A program made the translations under genes and the position numbers. The notes below the pieces were generated by a model, which saw only the letters and a program-made list of their open reading frames with translations, was not told where the DNA came from and ran no database searches. Below, piece by piece: positions 41,757 to 51,584 of a DNA stretch of 64,000 nucleotides; position 1 is the first letter of the stretch, and each line of letters starts with the position of its first letter. This DNA comes from Ignavibacteriales bacterium (GTDB taxonomy: Bacteria; Bacteroidota; Ignavibacteria; Ignavibacteriales; Ignavibacteriaceae), in the NCBI GenBank assembly GCA_016709155.1, contig JADJEI010000001.1, positions 1,612,001 to 1,676,000 of the forward strand, given 5' to 3'.

Positions 41757-42524
41757 TTGATTGCACCGGGAATGATTGCAATTTCTCCAGACGGAAAAAC
41801 AGCTTACGTTTCTAAGGTCTCAATTGCAGTTGATCTTCATAATGTTATTTACAAAATTAATCTCGAAACAATGGAGCGTCTCGAAGATATAATTCTTCCT
41901 GAATCGGGACTGCCTTACGGAATAACTTTTAGTCACGATGGTAACTTTGTTTACGCCGCAGACATTCCGAATGATCAAATTGCAATTATTGATGCCGGGG
42001 CAAATCAATTTGTAGATTACATCCCCCTTTCATCAAATGAAGATTTGTTAAACGAACCATTGAATGTTTACGTTTCGCCTGATGATAAATATCTTTATGT
42101 CTGCTGCCGTAAGTCAAGTAAATTTCTTGTCGTTGATATTCAAAGCAGGCAAATAATTTCAGAGCTTGAAATTAAAACCCATCCCTGGCAGGCATCGGTT
42201 AGCAGTGATGGTTCAAAGATTTATATCGTTTCTCATCACGAACCAGCAATCACTACGGTTACAAAAATAGGAGCTTCCTGGTCGGTTACTGACGAACTTA
42301 TTTATAATGGTTTCAGTAATTTGTTGGGCGCAGATTTAAGTCCGGATGGAAAATATCTCTATGTAACCTGTTCAAATGTTGAAGGCGGATTCAGTCCATT
42401 CTATTCGATCCCCGGCAGAGATATGCCTTCGATGGTGGGTGTGTTTGATACACAGACAAACGCACTAGTCAAGATTTTTGATGTTGGAAACGAAGCCACT
42501 GGAATAGTTGCAAGGGAAAATTAA
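41757..42524 (+). CDS. YVTN beta-propeller, C-terminal part of the same lipoprotein
   Basis: 255 residues in the frame regained after the second compensating indel. YVTN-type repeats are clear: AISPDGKTAYVSKVSIAV, ISFSHDGNFVYAADIPNDQI-like, VYVSPDDKYLYVCCRKSSK, LSPDGKYLYVTCSN. Between the parts, LKIDVNTNAIVAIS is readable in the intermediate frame. Such propellers sit on the outside of the membrane; function unknown. It follows the five-heme cytochrome and may interact with it. No separate start signal is seen. Confidence 0.78.
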   Translation: MIAPGMIAISPDGKTAYVSKVSIAVDLHNVIYKINLETMERLEDIILPESGLPYGITFSHDGNFVYAADIPNDQIAIIDAGANQFVDYIPLSSNEDLLNEPLNVYVSPDDKYLYVCCRKSSKFLVVDIQSRQIISELEIKTHPWQASVSSDGSKIYIVSHHEPAITTVTKIGASWSVTDELIYNGFSNLLGADLSPDGKYLYVTCSNVEGGFSPFYSIPGRDMPSMVGVFDTQTNALVKIFDVGNEATGIVAREN

Positions 42525-42553
42525 ATTATTTCGAGAGCGCTTCATCGCTTGGA

Positions 42554-43048
42554 TTACTCTTCTCCATCAAGTTCCGAAAGCAAACCAAGCAGATCAAGAT
42601 GTTTGGTAGTCATCTCCAAATGTCCTTCCGAACTTAGAGGCCACTGATCAAGCGGGCGGTCAATATAAAGTTCAACTCCGTTACTGTCGGGATCAAAAAG
42701 ATAAATTGATTCGGAAACTCCATGATCGGATGCCCCTTCGATTGGATAATTAAATTCATAGAGTCTTTTAACAATCTTCGCAAGTTCTTTCCTGTTGGGA
42801 AAAAGAACTGCGAAATGATAAAGCCCGGTAAATCCCGTAGGCGGGGCTGCTGCCCCTTCTCCGCTCCATGTGTTAAGTCCGATGTGGTGGTGGTACCCGC
42901 CGGCAGAAAGAAACACGGCAGAATTTCCAAAATATTGTGTGATTTCAAAGCCGAGCAAATCACGATAGAATTTTAAAGAGCGCTCAAGATTCGAAACAGT
43001 CAGATGAACGTGACCGATTTTAACATCGGGATGAATTGTGTTTTCCAA
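42554..43048 (-). CDS. VOC family ring-cleavage dioxygenase-like protein
   Basis: 164 residues of the vicinal-oxygen-chelate fold. HVHLTVSNLERSLKFYRDLLGFE starts the first beta-alpha-beta unit with a metal histidine, LYHFAVLFPNRKEL the second, and LFDPDSNGVELYID supplies the metal glutamate, as in CatE-like catechol-2,3-dioxygenase relatives. GYHHHIGLNTWSGEG is also family-typical. The substrate is unknown. The gene stands alone between a plus-strand lipoprotein and glgP, with which it shares a strand (36-base gap). Confidence 0.88.
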   Translation of the reverse strand: MENTIHPDVKIGHVHLTVSNLERSLKFYRDLLGFEITQYFGNSAVFLSAGGYHHHIGLNTWSGEGAAAPPTGFTGLYHFAVLFPNRKELAKIVKRLYEFNYPIEGASDHGVSESIYLFDPDSNGVELYIDRPLDQWPLSSEGHLEMTTKHLDLLGLLSELDGEE

Positions 43049-43084
43049 TTTTTCTGATTCATTTTATTTAATAAAAATAGTTTT

Positions 43085-45559
43085 TTAAGAAACCCCAACC
43101 ATTATTGGTTTTACATTCCAGATTTTTTCTGCATATTCCATTACTGAACGATCCGAAGAAAACTTTCCGGTGTGTGCAACGTTGGTGATAGACTTCTTTG
43201 TCCACTCATCAGTGTTAAGATAAAGCTCGCTAACCATATCCTGCATGTCAATATATGATTGATAATCAGCGAATAGACAGTAGTAGTCAACATTCATTAA
43301 GCCTTCTACCAATGAGTGGAATATACCCGGCTCGCTTCTATTAAAGAAATTTCCAGAAATCATATCTACTACTCGTTTTAGGTTTTCATTTTTCCAATAA
43401 TACTCGCGGGGGATGTAATTACTTGCCTTTAATTTTCTAACTTCATCTGCAAGCAAACCAAATATAAAAATATTTTCTTCTCCAACCTCCTGTCGTATTT
43501 CAATATTTGCCCCATCCATTGTGCCTATTGTCAATGCTCCGTTAAGTGCAAATTTCATATTGCCTGTTCCTGAAGCTTCAAGCCCTGCCGTTGAAATTTG
43601 TTCGGAAAGATCAGATGCGGGAATAATTTTTTCGGCAAGAGTTACAGAATAATTTTTAATGAACACCACTTTAAGTTTATCACCCACCTCCGGGTCATTA
43701 TTAACAACTGATGCAACAGAGTTGATTAGTTTGATTATGAGCTTAGCCATCGTATAGGCGGGTGCTGCTTTGCCGGCAAAAATTATAGTTCGCGGGACCA
43801 TCTTCAATTTAGGATTGTCTTTTATCCTGTTGTAAAGTGTGATTACGTGAAAGATGTTCAGTAGCTGCCTCTTGTACTCGTGAAATCGTTTAATGTGTAC
43901 ATCAAAGATTGAGTCGGGATTTATTTTAATGTCATGTTCTTTCTCGATGTGATTAATAAGAAGCTGCTTATTATGCCACTTGGCAATTTTCCAATTTTCT
44001 CTGAATTCTTTGTCGCCAATAAACTTTTCTATTTTCTGTATCTGGTTAAGGTCCCCCACCCATCCTTCTCCAATTTTGTCTGTTATTAATCCGGACAAAA
44101 GAGGGTTGGCGGTTTTTAGCCATCGTCGAGGCGTAATTCCATTTGTGATATTTATAAATTTATCGGGAAATATTTTGTAGAAGTCAGGAAAAATTACGCT
44201 CTTTAAAATCTCTGTATGAAGTGCGGCAACCCCATTAACTTTATGACAGCCTACGATGGCAAGGTTTGCCATTCTAACTTTTTTGGTTGGATTTTCATCT
44301 ATTATAGAAATTTTTTTTATCACCGCTTCTTCGGTAGTGTGGTTTTTTTTAACATCGTTTATAAACCGCCTATTAATTTCATAAATAATCTGAAGATGGC
44401 GCGGCAGTAATTCACCAAAAATTTGAACGGACCATTCTTCCAGGGCTTCAGGCACAACAGTGTGATTTGTATATGCAAATGTTCTGCTGGTAATATCCCA
44501 CGCTTGTTCCCAGGTCATATTTTCGTCATCCATTAATATTCTCATCAATTCCGGAATTGCAACAACTGGGTGTGTATCGTTTAATTGAACTGCTGTCTTC
44601 TCTGCGAACTTATCAAAGGACTGATGTTTGATTTTATATTTTCTGATAATATCCTGCAACGTTGCCGAAACGAAAAAATACTGCTGTTTAAGGCGAAGGA
44701 ATTTTCCCTCCACCATTGAATCGTTTGGATATAAAACTTTAGAAATGATTTCGGAATCATTTTTACTTTCAACCGCCGCAACGTAATTGCCTTTATCAAA
44801 ATCTTTGAAACTAAAATCACTTGTAGCTCTCGCCGACCAAAGTCGAAGATTGTTTACAGTGTTGTTATGATAACCCGGGATAGGAACATCGTAAGCAGAA
44901 GCGAGTACGTCATCCGTATCAACCCACTCAAAATGAAGCCTGCCGGCCTCGTCCATTCGTTCGGCAACTCTCCCATTATACTTTACTCTAAACACAAGCC
45001 CCCGCCTCATAATATCCCAAGGATTTCCAGAACTGAGCCAGTAATCAGCTCTTTCAACCTGATAGCCATTTTCGATTCCCTGCTCAAAAATTCCGTACTC
45101 GTATCTTATGCCATATCCAAAAGCAGGTAACTGCAAAGACGCCATTGAATCTAAATAACATGCCGCAAGCCTTCCCAACCCCCCATTACCAAGCCCCATA
45201 TCGTGTTCATATTCTCTAATATTTTCAAGGGAATAATCATTCTCAGTTAAAATTTTATAACAATCATCGTAATAATCAAGATTGATAAGCGCATTACCAA
45301 GAACCCTCCCCATTAAATATTCAAGCGAAAGATAATAAACTCTCTTTGTGTCCTGCTCAAAATATGCATGCTGAGTTCTCAGCCAACTTTTTACAAGCCT
45401 GTCACGAACAGCGAGAGACAGTGCAAAATAGGCATCATCATCAGTTGCGGTGTACTTGTCCTTCACCAGCATAAACTCCATGTGCTCTGCGAATTGATTC
45501 GAGAGAGAGTAGCTTTTTAAGTCTTCTTTGTCGGTAAAAAAAATAGATTCGTTTTCCAT
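43085..45559 (-). CDS. glgP: Glycogen/starch/alpha-glucan phosphorylase
   Basis: 824 residues, usual length. It phosphorolyses alpha-1,4-glucan ends to glucose-1-phosphate in the cytosol. The PLP-binding lysine is in EASGTGNMKFALNG near residue 672, preceded by the substrate/phosphate elements VQLNDTHP and ITNGITPRRW. GLGNGGLGRLAACYLDSMA is the conserved N-terminal segment. It carries no N-terminal regulatory extension. The start ATG at 45559 has AGGATTTAT upstream. Glycogen turnover partners are not in this window. Confidence 0.96.
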   Translation of the reverse strand: MENESIFFTDKEDLKSYSLSNQFAEHMEFMLVKDKYTATDDDAYFALSLAVRDRLVKSWLRTQHAYFEQDTKRVYYLSLEYLMGRVLGNALINLDYYDDCYKILTENDYSLENIREYEHDMGLGNGGLGRLAACYLDSMASLQLPAFGYGIRYEYGIFEQGIENGYQVERADYWLSSGNPWDIMRRGLVFRVKYNGRVAERMDEAGRLHFEWVDTDDVLASAYDVPIPGYHNNTVNNLRLWSARATSDFSFKDFDKGNYVAAVESKNDSEIISKVLYPNDSMVEGKFLRLKQQYFFVSATLQDIIRKYKIKHQSFDKFAEKTAVQLNDTHPVVAIPELMRILMDDENMTWEQAWDITSRTFAYTNHTVVPEALEEWSVQIFGELLPRHLQIIYEINRRFINDVKKNHTTEEAVIKKISIIDENPTKKVRMANLAIVGCHKVNGVAALHTEILKSVIFPDFYKIFPDKFINITNGITPRRWLKTANPLLSGLITDKIGEGWVGDLNQIQKIEKFIGDKEFRENWKIAKWHNKQLLINHIEKEHDIKINPDSIFDVHIKRFHEYKRQLLNIFHVITLYNRIKDNPKLKMVPRTIIFAGKAAPAYTMAKLIIKLINSVASVVNNDPEVGDKLKVVFIKNYSVTLAEKIIPASDLSEQISTAGLEASGTGNMKFALNGALTIGTMDGANIEIRQEVGEENIFIFGLLADEVRKLKASNYIPREYYWKNENLKRVVDMISGNFFNRSEPGIFHSLVEGLMNVDYYCLFADYQSYIDMQDMVSELYLNTDEWTKKSITNVAHTGKFSSDRSVMEYAEKIWNVKPIMVGVS

Positions 45560-45648
45560 TTATAAATCCTTAATCAATGAAAATGATTTGGTAAAATTTT
45601 CGAGAGGCAATTTAAAACAGTTGATCAATTATTAAAAGTATTAAAAAA

Positions 45649-45675
45649 AGCCGTCGTATTAACAAACGGCTTTTT
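45649..45675 (-). terminator. Rho-independent terminator of gyrA
   Basis: AGCCGT / ACGGCT stem with a CGTATTAACAA loop. On the minus strand it is followed by a T7 run (complement of 45642-45648). It lies 44 bases past the gyrA stop. Confidence 0.87.
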
Positions 45676-45718
45676 GTTTCAATCATTCAAAAAGATTTGG
45701 ATAAGCAGTCCTAAAAAA

Positions 45719-48172
45719 TTATTGCATTCCTTCAACTTCTTCTTCTTCAGAAATAACCCTTGCAATATCAGCTATTGAATCACCCTCATTTAGCCTGATG
45801 ACCCGAACGCCTTGCGTGTTCCTTCCCATAATTCTAATATCTTTTATGCTTTGCTTTATTACCATCCCCTGTGTTGAAATAATAACGAGCTCATCTTTAT
45901 CAACTACTTCCATCATAGAAATCATTTTACCAACTTTATCAGTTGTCTTAACGGTAATAACGCCTTTCCCGCCGCGATGAGTAATTCGATAATCATTAAT
46001 GTCGGATCTTTTCCCGTAACCTTTGTCGGTAACAACAAGGACACTAGTGCCCGGTCTTCTTATTACAAGCAGTCCAACCACCTTGTCGCCTTTACCAAGT
46101 CTTACTCCGCGCACCCCGGTTGCAGTTCGTCCCATATCCCTAACATCTTTTTCATTAAACCTGATTGCAAATCCGCTGTGGGTGCCAATAACAATATCAT
46201 TTCCACCATCAGTCATTTTCACGGCGATAAGTTTGTCGCCGGAATTGAGATTGATTGCGTTTATTCCCCCCTTGCGCACATTACCGTAAGCAGAAAGAAC
46301 TGTTTTTTTAATCGTTCCCTGTTCGGTTGCCATCATAAGAAATTGATCGTCTTTAAATTCTTTAACTGCAACAAAAGCGGTTATGTTTTCATCTTTTTCT
46401 TTTTCAAGTAGATTTATAATTGATCTGCCGCGAGCAGTTCTACCGGCATCGGGGACTTCGTGCACTTTTAGCCAATAGCATCTTCCCCTATCGGTGAAGA
46501 ATAAAATATACTGATGGGTAGAAGCGACGAACATGTGCTCAATAAAATCATCGTCCTTTGTACCAGCGCCGGTTACACCCTTCCCGCCTCGCCCCTGCCT
46601 TTTGTAACCGCTGACTGGAAATCGTTTGATAAATCCCTGGTGGGAAATTGTTACAACAACATCTTCCTCGGCAATTATATCTTCGAGGGAAAATTCCTCA
46701 TAATTATAAATAATTTCAGTTCGTCTTTCATCGCCGTATTTTTCTTTAATAGCAAGAAGTTCGTCTTTGATGATCAGGTTTCGTTTCTCTTCGCTTTCGA
46801 GAATACCTTTTAGTTTTTCGATAAGTTTGATTACTTCTTTGTATTCATCCTCAATTTTTTTTCTTTCAAGCCCTGTGAGCCGCTGCAAGCGCATATCAAG
46901 AATTGCCTTTGCCTGAATCTCGCTTAGCTTGAATTTTTTCATCAAATTTAATTTTGCGGTTTCAACATCTTTTGATTTTTTTATTGTCTCAATAACAGCA
47001 TCAATGTTGTCGAGTGCAATTATATACCCTTCTAGAATGTGCGCTCTTTTTTCAGCAGCATCAAGCTCATATTTTGTTCTTCTAATCAGCACGTCCATCC
47101 TGTGGGCAAGGAAGTGTTGAATAATTTCTTTTAAGTTTAAAACTTTCGGAACTCCATAAACGAGCGCTAATAATATCACTCCAAACGTTGTCTGCATCGA
47201 AGTGTGTTTAAAAAGTTGATTAAGCACAACCGCCGGCTGGGCATCTCTTTTCAATTCGATTACAACGCGCATTCCGTCGCGGTCAGATTCGTCACGAATA
47301 TTTGAAATTTCATTCAGCTTTCCTTCTCGAACAAGATCAGCTATCTTTTCTATTAATGAGGCTTTGTTTACCTGATAAGGAAGCTCCGTAATGATAATGT
47401 TTTCCCTGCTGTTTTTTTGAGTTTCGATATTTGCTTTGGCACGAATGACAACTCTGCCCCTACCTGTCATATAAGCATCTTTAACTCCTGTATAACCGTA
47501 AATAATTCCTGCTGTTGGAAAATCAGGTGCGGTGATATACTTCATAAGTTTTTCAATAGAAATATCGGGATTTTTAATCTGGGCGATAATTCCATCTATA
47601 ACTTCAGAAATATTGTGCGGCGGAATGTTCGTTGCCATCCCAACCGCAATTCCACTTGCGCCGTTAATCAAAAGGTTTGGCAAATAGGCTGGCATAACCG
47701 TCGGCTCCTGCAGTGAGTCATCAAAATTTGAAGCAAAGTTTACGGTGTTTTTATCCAGGTCACGCAGCATTTCCTCCGAAATTTTTGCAAGCCTTGCTTC
47801 TGTATAACGCATTGCAGCAGGTGAGTCGCCGTCAACTGAACCAAAGTTCCCTTGTCCATCAACAAGCGGATAACGAAGAGAAAAATCCTGCACCATCCTT
47901 ACCATCGAATCATAAACAGCGGTATCGCCATGCGGGTGATATTTACCAAGAACTTCTCCAACAATTCGTGCAGATTTTTTATACGGTTTATTATGAGCCA
48001 GCCCCAGTTCGTGCATTCCAAAAAGAACTCTTCTATGAACGGGCTTTAATCCATCCCGTACATCCGGAAGAGCCCTTGCAACAATTACCGACATAGAATA
48101 ATCTATGTAGGAAGATTTCATTTCTTCTTCTAAAGAAACCGGGATTACTTTACCATCAAACATTGAGACCAT
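45719..48172 (-). CDS. gyrA: DNA gyrase subunit A
   Basis: 817 residues. The breakage-reunion domain has HRRVLFGM, the catalytic tyrosine in AAMRYTEARL near residue 124, and the QRLTGLERKKIEDEY coiled-coil gate. Six beta-pinwheel blades form the C-terminal domain, with the GyrA-box QGRGGKGV (YKRQGRGGKGV). At the quinolone-sensitive site GDTAVYDS the usual serine 83 is threonine, an alternative found in several bacteria. It works with GyrB to introduce negative supercoils. It follows gyrB by 35 bases and ends the dnaA-to-gyrA run. Confidence 0.98.
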   Translation of the reverse strand: MVSMFDGKVIPVSLEEEMKSSYIDYSMSVIVARALPDVRDGLKPVHRRVLFGMHELGLAHNKPYKKSARIVGEVLGKYHPHGDTAVYDSMVRMVQDFSLRYPLVDGQGNFGSVDGDSPAAMRYTEARLAKISEEMLRDLDKNTVNFASNFDDSLQEPTVMPAYLPNLLINGASGIAVGMATNIPPHNISEVIDGIIAQIKNPDISIEKLMKYITAPDFPTAGIIYGYTGVKDAYMTGRGRVVIRAKANIETQKNSRENIIITELPYQVNKASLIEKIADLVREGKLNEISNIRDESDRDGMRVVIELKRDAQPAVVLNQLFKHTSMQTTFGVILLALVYGVPKVLNLKEIIQHFLAHRMDVLIRRTKYELDAAEKRAHILEGYIIALDNIDAVIETIKKSKDVETAKLNLMKKFKLSEIQAKAILDMRLQRLTGLERKKIEDEYKEVIKLIEKLKGILESEEKRNLIIKDELLAIKEKYGDERRTEIIYNYEEFSLEDIIAEEDVVVTISHQGFIKRFPVSGYKRQGRGGKGVTGAGTKDDDFIEHMFVASTHQYILFFTDRGRCYWLKVHEVPDAGRTARGRSIINLLEKEKDENITAFVAVKEFKDDQFLMMATEQGTIKKTVLSAYGNVRKGGINAINLNSGDKLIAVKMTDGGNDIVIGTHSGFAIRFNEKDVRDMGRTATGVRGVRLGKGDKVVGLLVIRRPGTSVLVVTDKGYGKRSDINDYRITHRGGKGVITVKTTDKVGKMISMMEVVDKDELVIISTQGMVIKQSIKDIRIMGRNTQGVRVIRLNEGDSIADIARVISEEEEVEGMQ

Positions 48173-48207
48173 AAAAAACTCTTTTTATTCTTGTGTTATT
48201 AAATTCG

Positions 48208-50178
48208 TTAAACATCGAGATTAGCATATTTAGCATGTTTCTCGATAAATGCTCTTCTTGGCTCTACATCATCGCCCATTAAAGTTTCAAAAACTTTATC
48301 TGCTGCTGCTGCGCTTTCAATATTTACCTGAAGCATAGTTCTTGATTCGGGATTCATTGTGGTTGTCCAAAGTTGTTCCGGGTTCATTTCTCCCAAACCT
48401 TTGTAACGGGAAATATTTACTCCTTTAACTGACCCTTCTTCAACTATTTCTTCTACAGTATTAGTGATGTCTTTGGCGCTGATTTTAAGTCTTTTTAAAA
48501 TATCATTTCTTTCATTATCATCGTAGGCATAAAATTCTTCTTTTCCTTTTTTAATTTTATATAACGGAGGTTGTGCAATAAAAACTTTTCCGGAACTGAT
48601 GAGGTCTTTCATGTGGCGATAAAAGAAAGTTAAGAGCAATGTTCTGATATGACTTCCGTCAACATCGGCATCTGTCATCAGAATAATTTTTCCGTAGCGC
48701 GCCTTGATAGTATCGAAGTCAACCCCAAAGCCCGCCCCGATTGCAGAGATGATCGCTTTAATTTCATCATTCTCAAGAATTTTATTCATTTTTGCTTTTT
48801 CAACATTCAATATTTTTCCTTTAAGAGGAAGGATGGCTTGAAATCTTCTATCGCGCCCCTGTTTAGCTGAACCACCTGCAGAGTCCCCTTCAACAATATA
48901 AATTTCGCAATGATCGGGATCGGTGATAGAGCAGTCTGCAAGTTTTCCCGGCAGATTCATCGAGTCGAGAGCATTTTTTCTTCTAGCTAAATCCTTGGCT
49001 TTTCTTGCTGCCTCTCTTGCTTCAGCAGCTCTTAAACATTTTTCAATTATCTTTTTACCAACGGTGGGGTTTTCTTCGAGAAATTCCGCCAACTTTTCGC
49101 CCACCAGCATTTCAACTGCTGATTTGGTTTCGCTGTTTCCAAGCTTGGTTTTCGTTTGCCCTTCAAATTGAGGTTCGGCAACTTTAACAGAAATAACTGC
49201 TGTTAATCCTTCGCGGAAATCGTCACCTGTAAGTGTAATTTTTCCATCCTTGATCAATCCGTTTTTGCTTGCGTAATTATTAAGCGTTCTTGTAAGAGCA
49301 GTTTTGAAGCCCACCAGGTGGGTTCCGCCTTCAGTTGTGTTTATATTATTTACATAAGAAAAAATATTTTCGTTGTATGTGTCTGTATATTGAAAGGCAA
49401 TTTCAACCGGGGTGTTGTCTTTTTCTCCTTCGACATAAACGGTTTTGTGAAGGGCTGTCCGGGAGGCATCGAGATACTGGACGAACTCTATCAAGCCGCC
49501 TTTGAAATGAAAGTTTTCTTCTTCCCCCCCATTTCTTAAATCTTTTATATTGATAGTAATTGTTTTATTAAGGTAGGCAAGTTCGCGCATTCTTTCAGCC
49601 AGAACATCAAATTTATATTTGGTGACTTTAAATATTTCATTGTCAGACATAAATGTAACCATGGTTCCGGTTTCATTCTTTTTCGTCTTTCCAATCTCCT
49701 GAACTGGTTTTACTGGAATGCCCCTTCTGTATTCCTGAAAATATATTTTCCCATCTCTTTTTACTTCTACCTTCAACCACTCCGAAAGAGCATTAACTAC
49801 AGAGACACCAACACCATGAAGTCCGCCGGAAACTTTATAGGTATTTTTATCAAATTTACCTCCTGCATGAAGGATGGTCATTACTACTTCAAGGGCAGAT
49901 TTTTTTTCTTCCGGGTGCATATCAACTGGAATGCCCCTCCCATTATCTTCCACAGTGATTGATTCATCTTGATTGATCGTAACTTTTATTAAATCGCAGT
50001 AGCCTGCAAGAGCTTCGTCAATACTATTATCAACAACCTCGTTTACAAGGTGATGAAGACCGCGAGTGCTGACATCGCCTATATACATTGCTGGGCGTTT
50101 GCGAACGGCTTCAAGACCCTTTAACACATTGATATTTTTTGCACTATATTCGTTTTTATTGTTGTCTTTAGTCATCAT
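48208..50178 (-). CDS. gyrB: DNA gyrase subunit B
   Basis: 656 residues. The ATPase domain has EVVDNSIDEALAGY and GGLHGVGVSVVNALS; the transducer holds the switch lysine; the TOPRIM domain has EGDSAGGSAKQGRDR and DADVDGSHIRTLLLTF; and the C-terminus has the usual GLGEMNPEQLW. The ATG at 50178 is followed by another in-frame ATG (MMTKDNN). It lies between dciA-like and gyrA, all on the minus strand with gaps of 14 and 35 bases, so one message is likely. Confidence 0.98.
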   Translation of the reverse strand: MMTKDNNKNEYSAKNINVLKGLEAVRKRPAMYIGDVSTRGLHHLVNEVVDNSIDEALAGYCDLIKVTINQDESITVEDNGRGIPVDMHPEEKKSALEVVMTILHAGGKFDKNTYKVSGGLHGVGVSVVNALSEWLKVEVKRDGKIYFQEYRRGIPVKPVQEIGKTKKNETGTMVTFMSDNEIFKVTKYKFDVLAERMRELAYLNKTITINIKDLRNGGEEENFHFKGGLIEFVQYLDASRTALHKTVYVEGEKDNTPVEIAFQYTDTYNENIFSYVNNINTTEGGTHLVGFKTALTRTLNNYASKNGLIKDGKITLTGDDFREGLTAVISVKVAEPQFEGQTKTKLGNSETKSAVEMLVGEKLAEFLEENPTVGKKIIEKCLRAAEAREAARKAKDLARRKNALDSMNLPGKLADCSITDPDHCEIYIVEGDSAGGSAKQGRDRRFQAILPLKGKILNVEKAKMNKILENDEIKAIISAIGAGFGVDFDTIKARYGKIILMTDADVDGSHIRTLLLTFFYRHMKDLISSGKVFIAQPPLYKIKKGKEEFYAYDDNERNDILKRLKISAKDITNTVEEIVEEGSVKGVNISRYKGLGEMNPEQLWTTTMNPESRTMLQVNIESAAAADKVFETLMGDDVEPRRAFIEKHAKYANLDV

Positions 50179-50192
50179 TTTTCATTTTTTAA

Positions 50193-50477
50193 TTATAAAA
50201 ATCTAATTGCTTTTATTCGCTCTTCCTTAAAGTAGGAGTTTAACTTTTCAATGAGGGATTTGTTCTGTAAATTCAGTTCAGATCGCCAGACAGAATTTTC
50301 GACTTTAAGAAACAGAGTTTTATTTTCTATTTTAATCGGCTTCACAATTTGTTCAAGTTCCGGAAAAATTTTAGTGAATTCTAAAATAGTTTCAGAATTA
50401 ATTATATCGGTTTTAAGTCCGGATAATCCAGGTTCTTTTAATATAATATCTTTAACACTTCTAAATGAATCAAGCAT
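50193..50477 (-). CDS. DciA-like (DUF721) protein
   Basis: 94 residues. The DUF721/DciA fold is suggested by the segment IVKPIKIENKTLFLKVENSVWRSEL followed by the helix SLIEKLNSYF. DciA relatives load or assist the replicative helicase DnaB, which fits its place between recF and gyrB beside dnaA. It starts eight bases before the recF stop (overlap), so it is translated from the same message. DciA proteins are variable, so the name is by fold and position. Confidence 0.75.
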   Translation of the reverse strand: MLDSFRSVKDIILKEPGLSGLKTDIINSETILEFTKIFPELEQIVKPIKIENKTLFLKVENSVWRSELNLQNKSLIEKLNSYFKEERIKAIRFL

Positions 50478-51582
50478 ATCTGATGTTTTTTTCTTCTATA
50501 TAAATAATTCTGTCCTCACTGCTTTTTCTTAGAAAAGAAAAATTAGGAAGATCTGTCATAGTGATAAATGTTTGCCCAACCTCCGGAAGATAGCTGCTGA
50601 TTTTGGAAACTCTTTCTGCATCCAGTTCACCAAAAACATCATCGAGCAGGAGCAAAGGGGACTTTCCCGTAACGGACTTTATATAAAAAAATTCTGCGAA
50701 ACGCAATGCTGTTTGAAATGTTTTATGCTGCCCCTGTGAGCCAAATTGTTTAAGATTTATATCATTAATTCTAAAAACGAATTCATCCCTATGTGGACCA
50801 ACAAGATTTGTCCCTCTTCTAAACTCATCATTTCTTAAGCTGTTTAATTGATCAACAAACTCTTGATGAATATCCGCATTGCGATAATTATTAAGGTAAC
50901 GATATTCAATGTTAGGAATTTCTTTTTCTTTTAAAATTTTTTTATATGATTCTTTAAAGTGATCAATAAAATCCTTTAAAAAAATAATTTTGTGCTTTAT
51001 TATTTCAACACCGGAAGAAATTAATTTTTCTGTCCACGCCTTTATTTCAATATCCACATCTTTTCTTCTTCCTTCCTTAACCTGATTTAGTAAAGAAGCT
51101 CTTTGCCTTAAGCATCTGTTGTAATCAATAAGTATTTTCAAATATGTGCCGCTAACCTGCGAAATAATCGAGTCTATAAATTTTCTTCTGTCTGCAGGAG
51201 AGCCCTGTGTAATACTATGATCAGCCGGGGTTAATAATACAACCGGATATTTTCCTATTACTTCTGATAAACGGCTGACACTTTTATTATTATCGAAATA
51301 GTATTTTTTGTTTTCTGCTTGTGAGAAGTAAACCCTGACTGTGCTATTCGATTTATCTCTAAATTCACCGGTTATTTCAAACGCTTCTTCGTTGAATGAA
51401 ATAACCTCACTATCTGTTTTTGCAAATATACTTTTTGTAGTGCAAAGATAATAAATAGCTTCCAGTATGGTTGTTTTTCCCGCTCCATTTTCGCCAACTA
51501 TATAATTCAATCCATCTGAAAACACCAACGAAATATTTTTATGATTTCTCAGATTTTTAAGTTGAAGGGAGGATAAAATCAT
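50470..51582 (-). CDS. recF: DNA replication and repair protein RecF
   Basis: 370 residues, SMC-like ABC ATPase that helps load RecA at gaps. Walker A is GENGAGKTTILEAIYY near residue 32, the signature is in FGSQGQHKTFQTAL, and Walker B with LLLLDDVFGELDAERV is near 320. The end overlaps dciA-like by eight bases, and it begins two bases after the dnaN stop. Part of the dnaN-recF-dciA-gyrB-gyrA run. Confidence 0.96.
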   Translation of the reverse strand: MILSSLQLKNLRNHKNISLVFSDGLNYIVGENGAGKTTILEAIYYLCTTKSIFAKTDSEVISFNEEAFEITGEFRDKSNSTVRVYFSQAENKKYYFDNNKSVSRLSEVIGKYPVVLLTPADHSITQGSPADRRKFIDSIISQVSGTYLKILIDYNRCLRQRASLLNQVKEGRRKDVDIEIKAWTEKLISSGVEIIKHKIIFLKDFIDHFKESYKKILKEKEIPNIEYRYLNNYRNADIHQEFVDQLNSLRNDEFRRGTNLVGPHRDEFVFRINDINLKQFGSQGQHKTFQTALRFAEFFYIKSVTGKSPLLLLDDVFGELDAERVSKISSYLPEVGQTFITMTDLPNFSFLRKSSEDRIIYIEEKNIRYA

Positions 51583-51584
51583 AA

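Noticed and set aside
45790..48096. Several plus-strand open frames over gyrA, and similar frames across clpB, htpG, ftsH and mfd
   Set aside because: They lie wholly within long, well-conserved genes on the other strand, have no ribosome sites or family motifs, and read as shadow translations.
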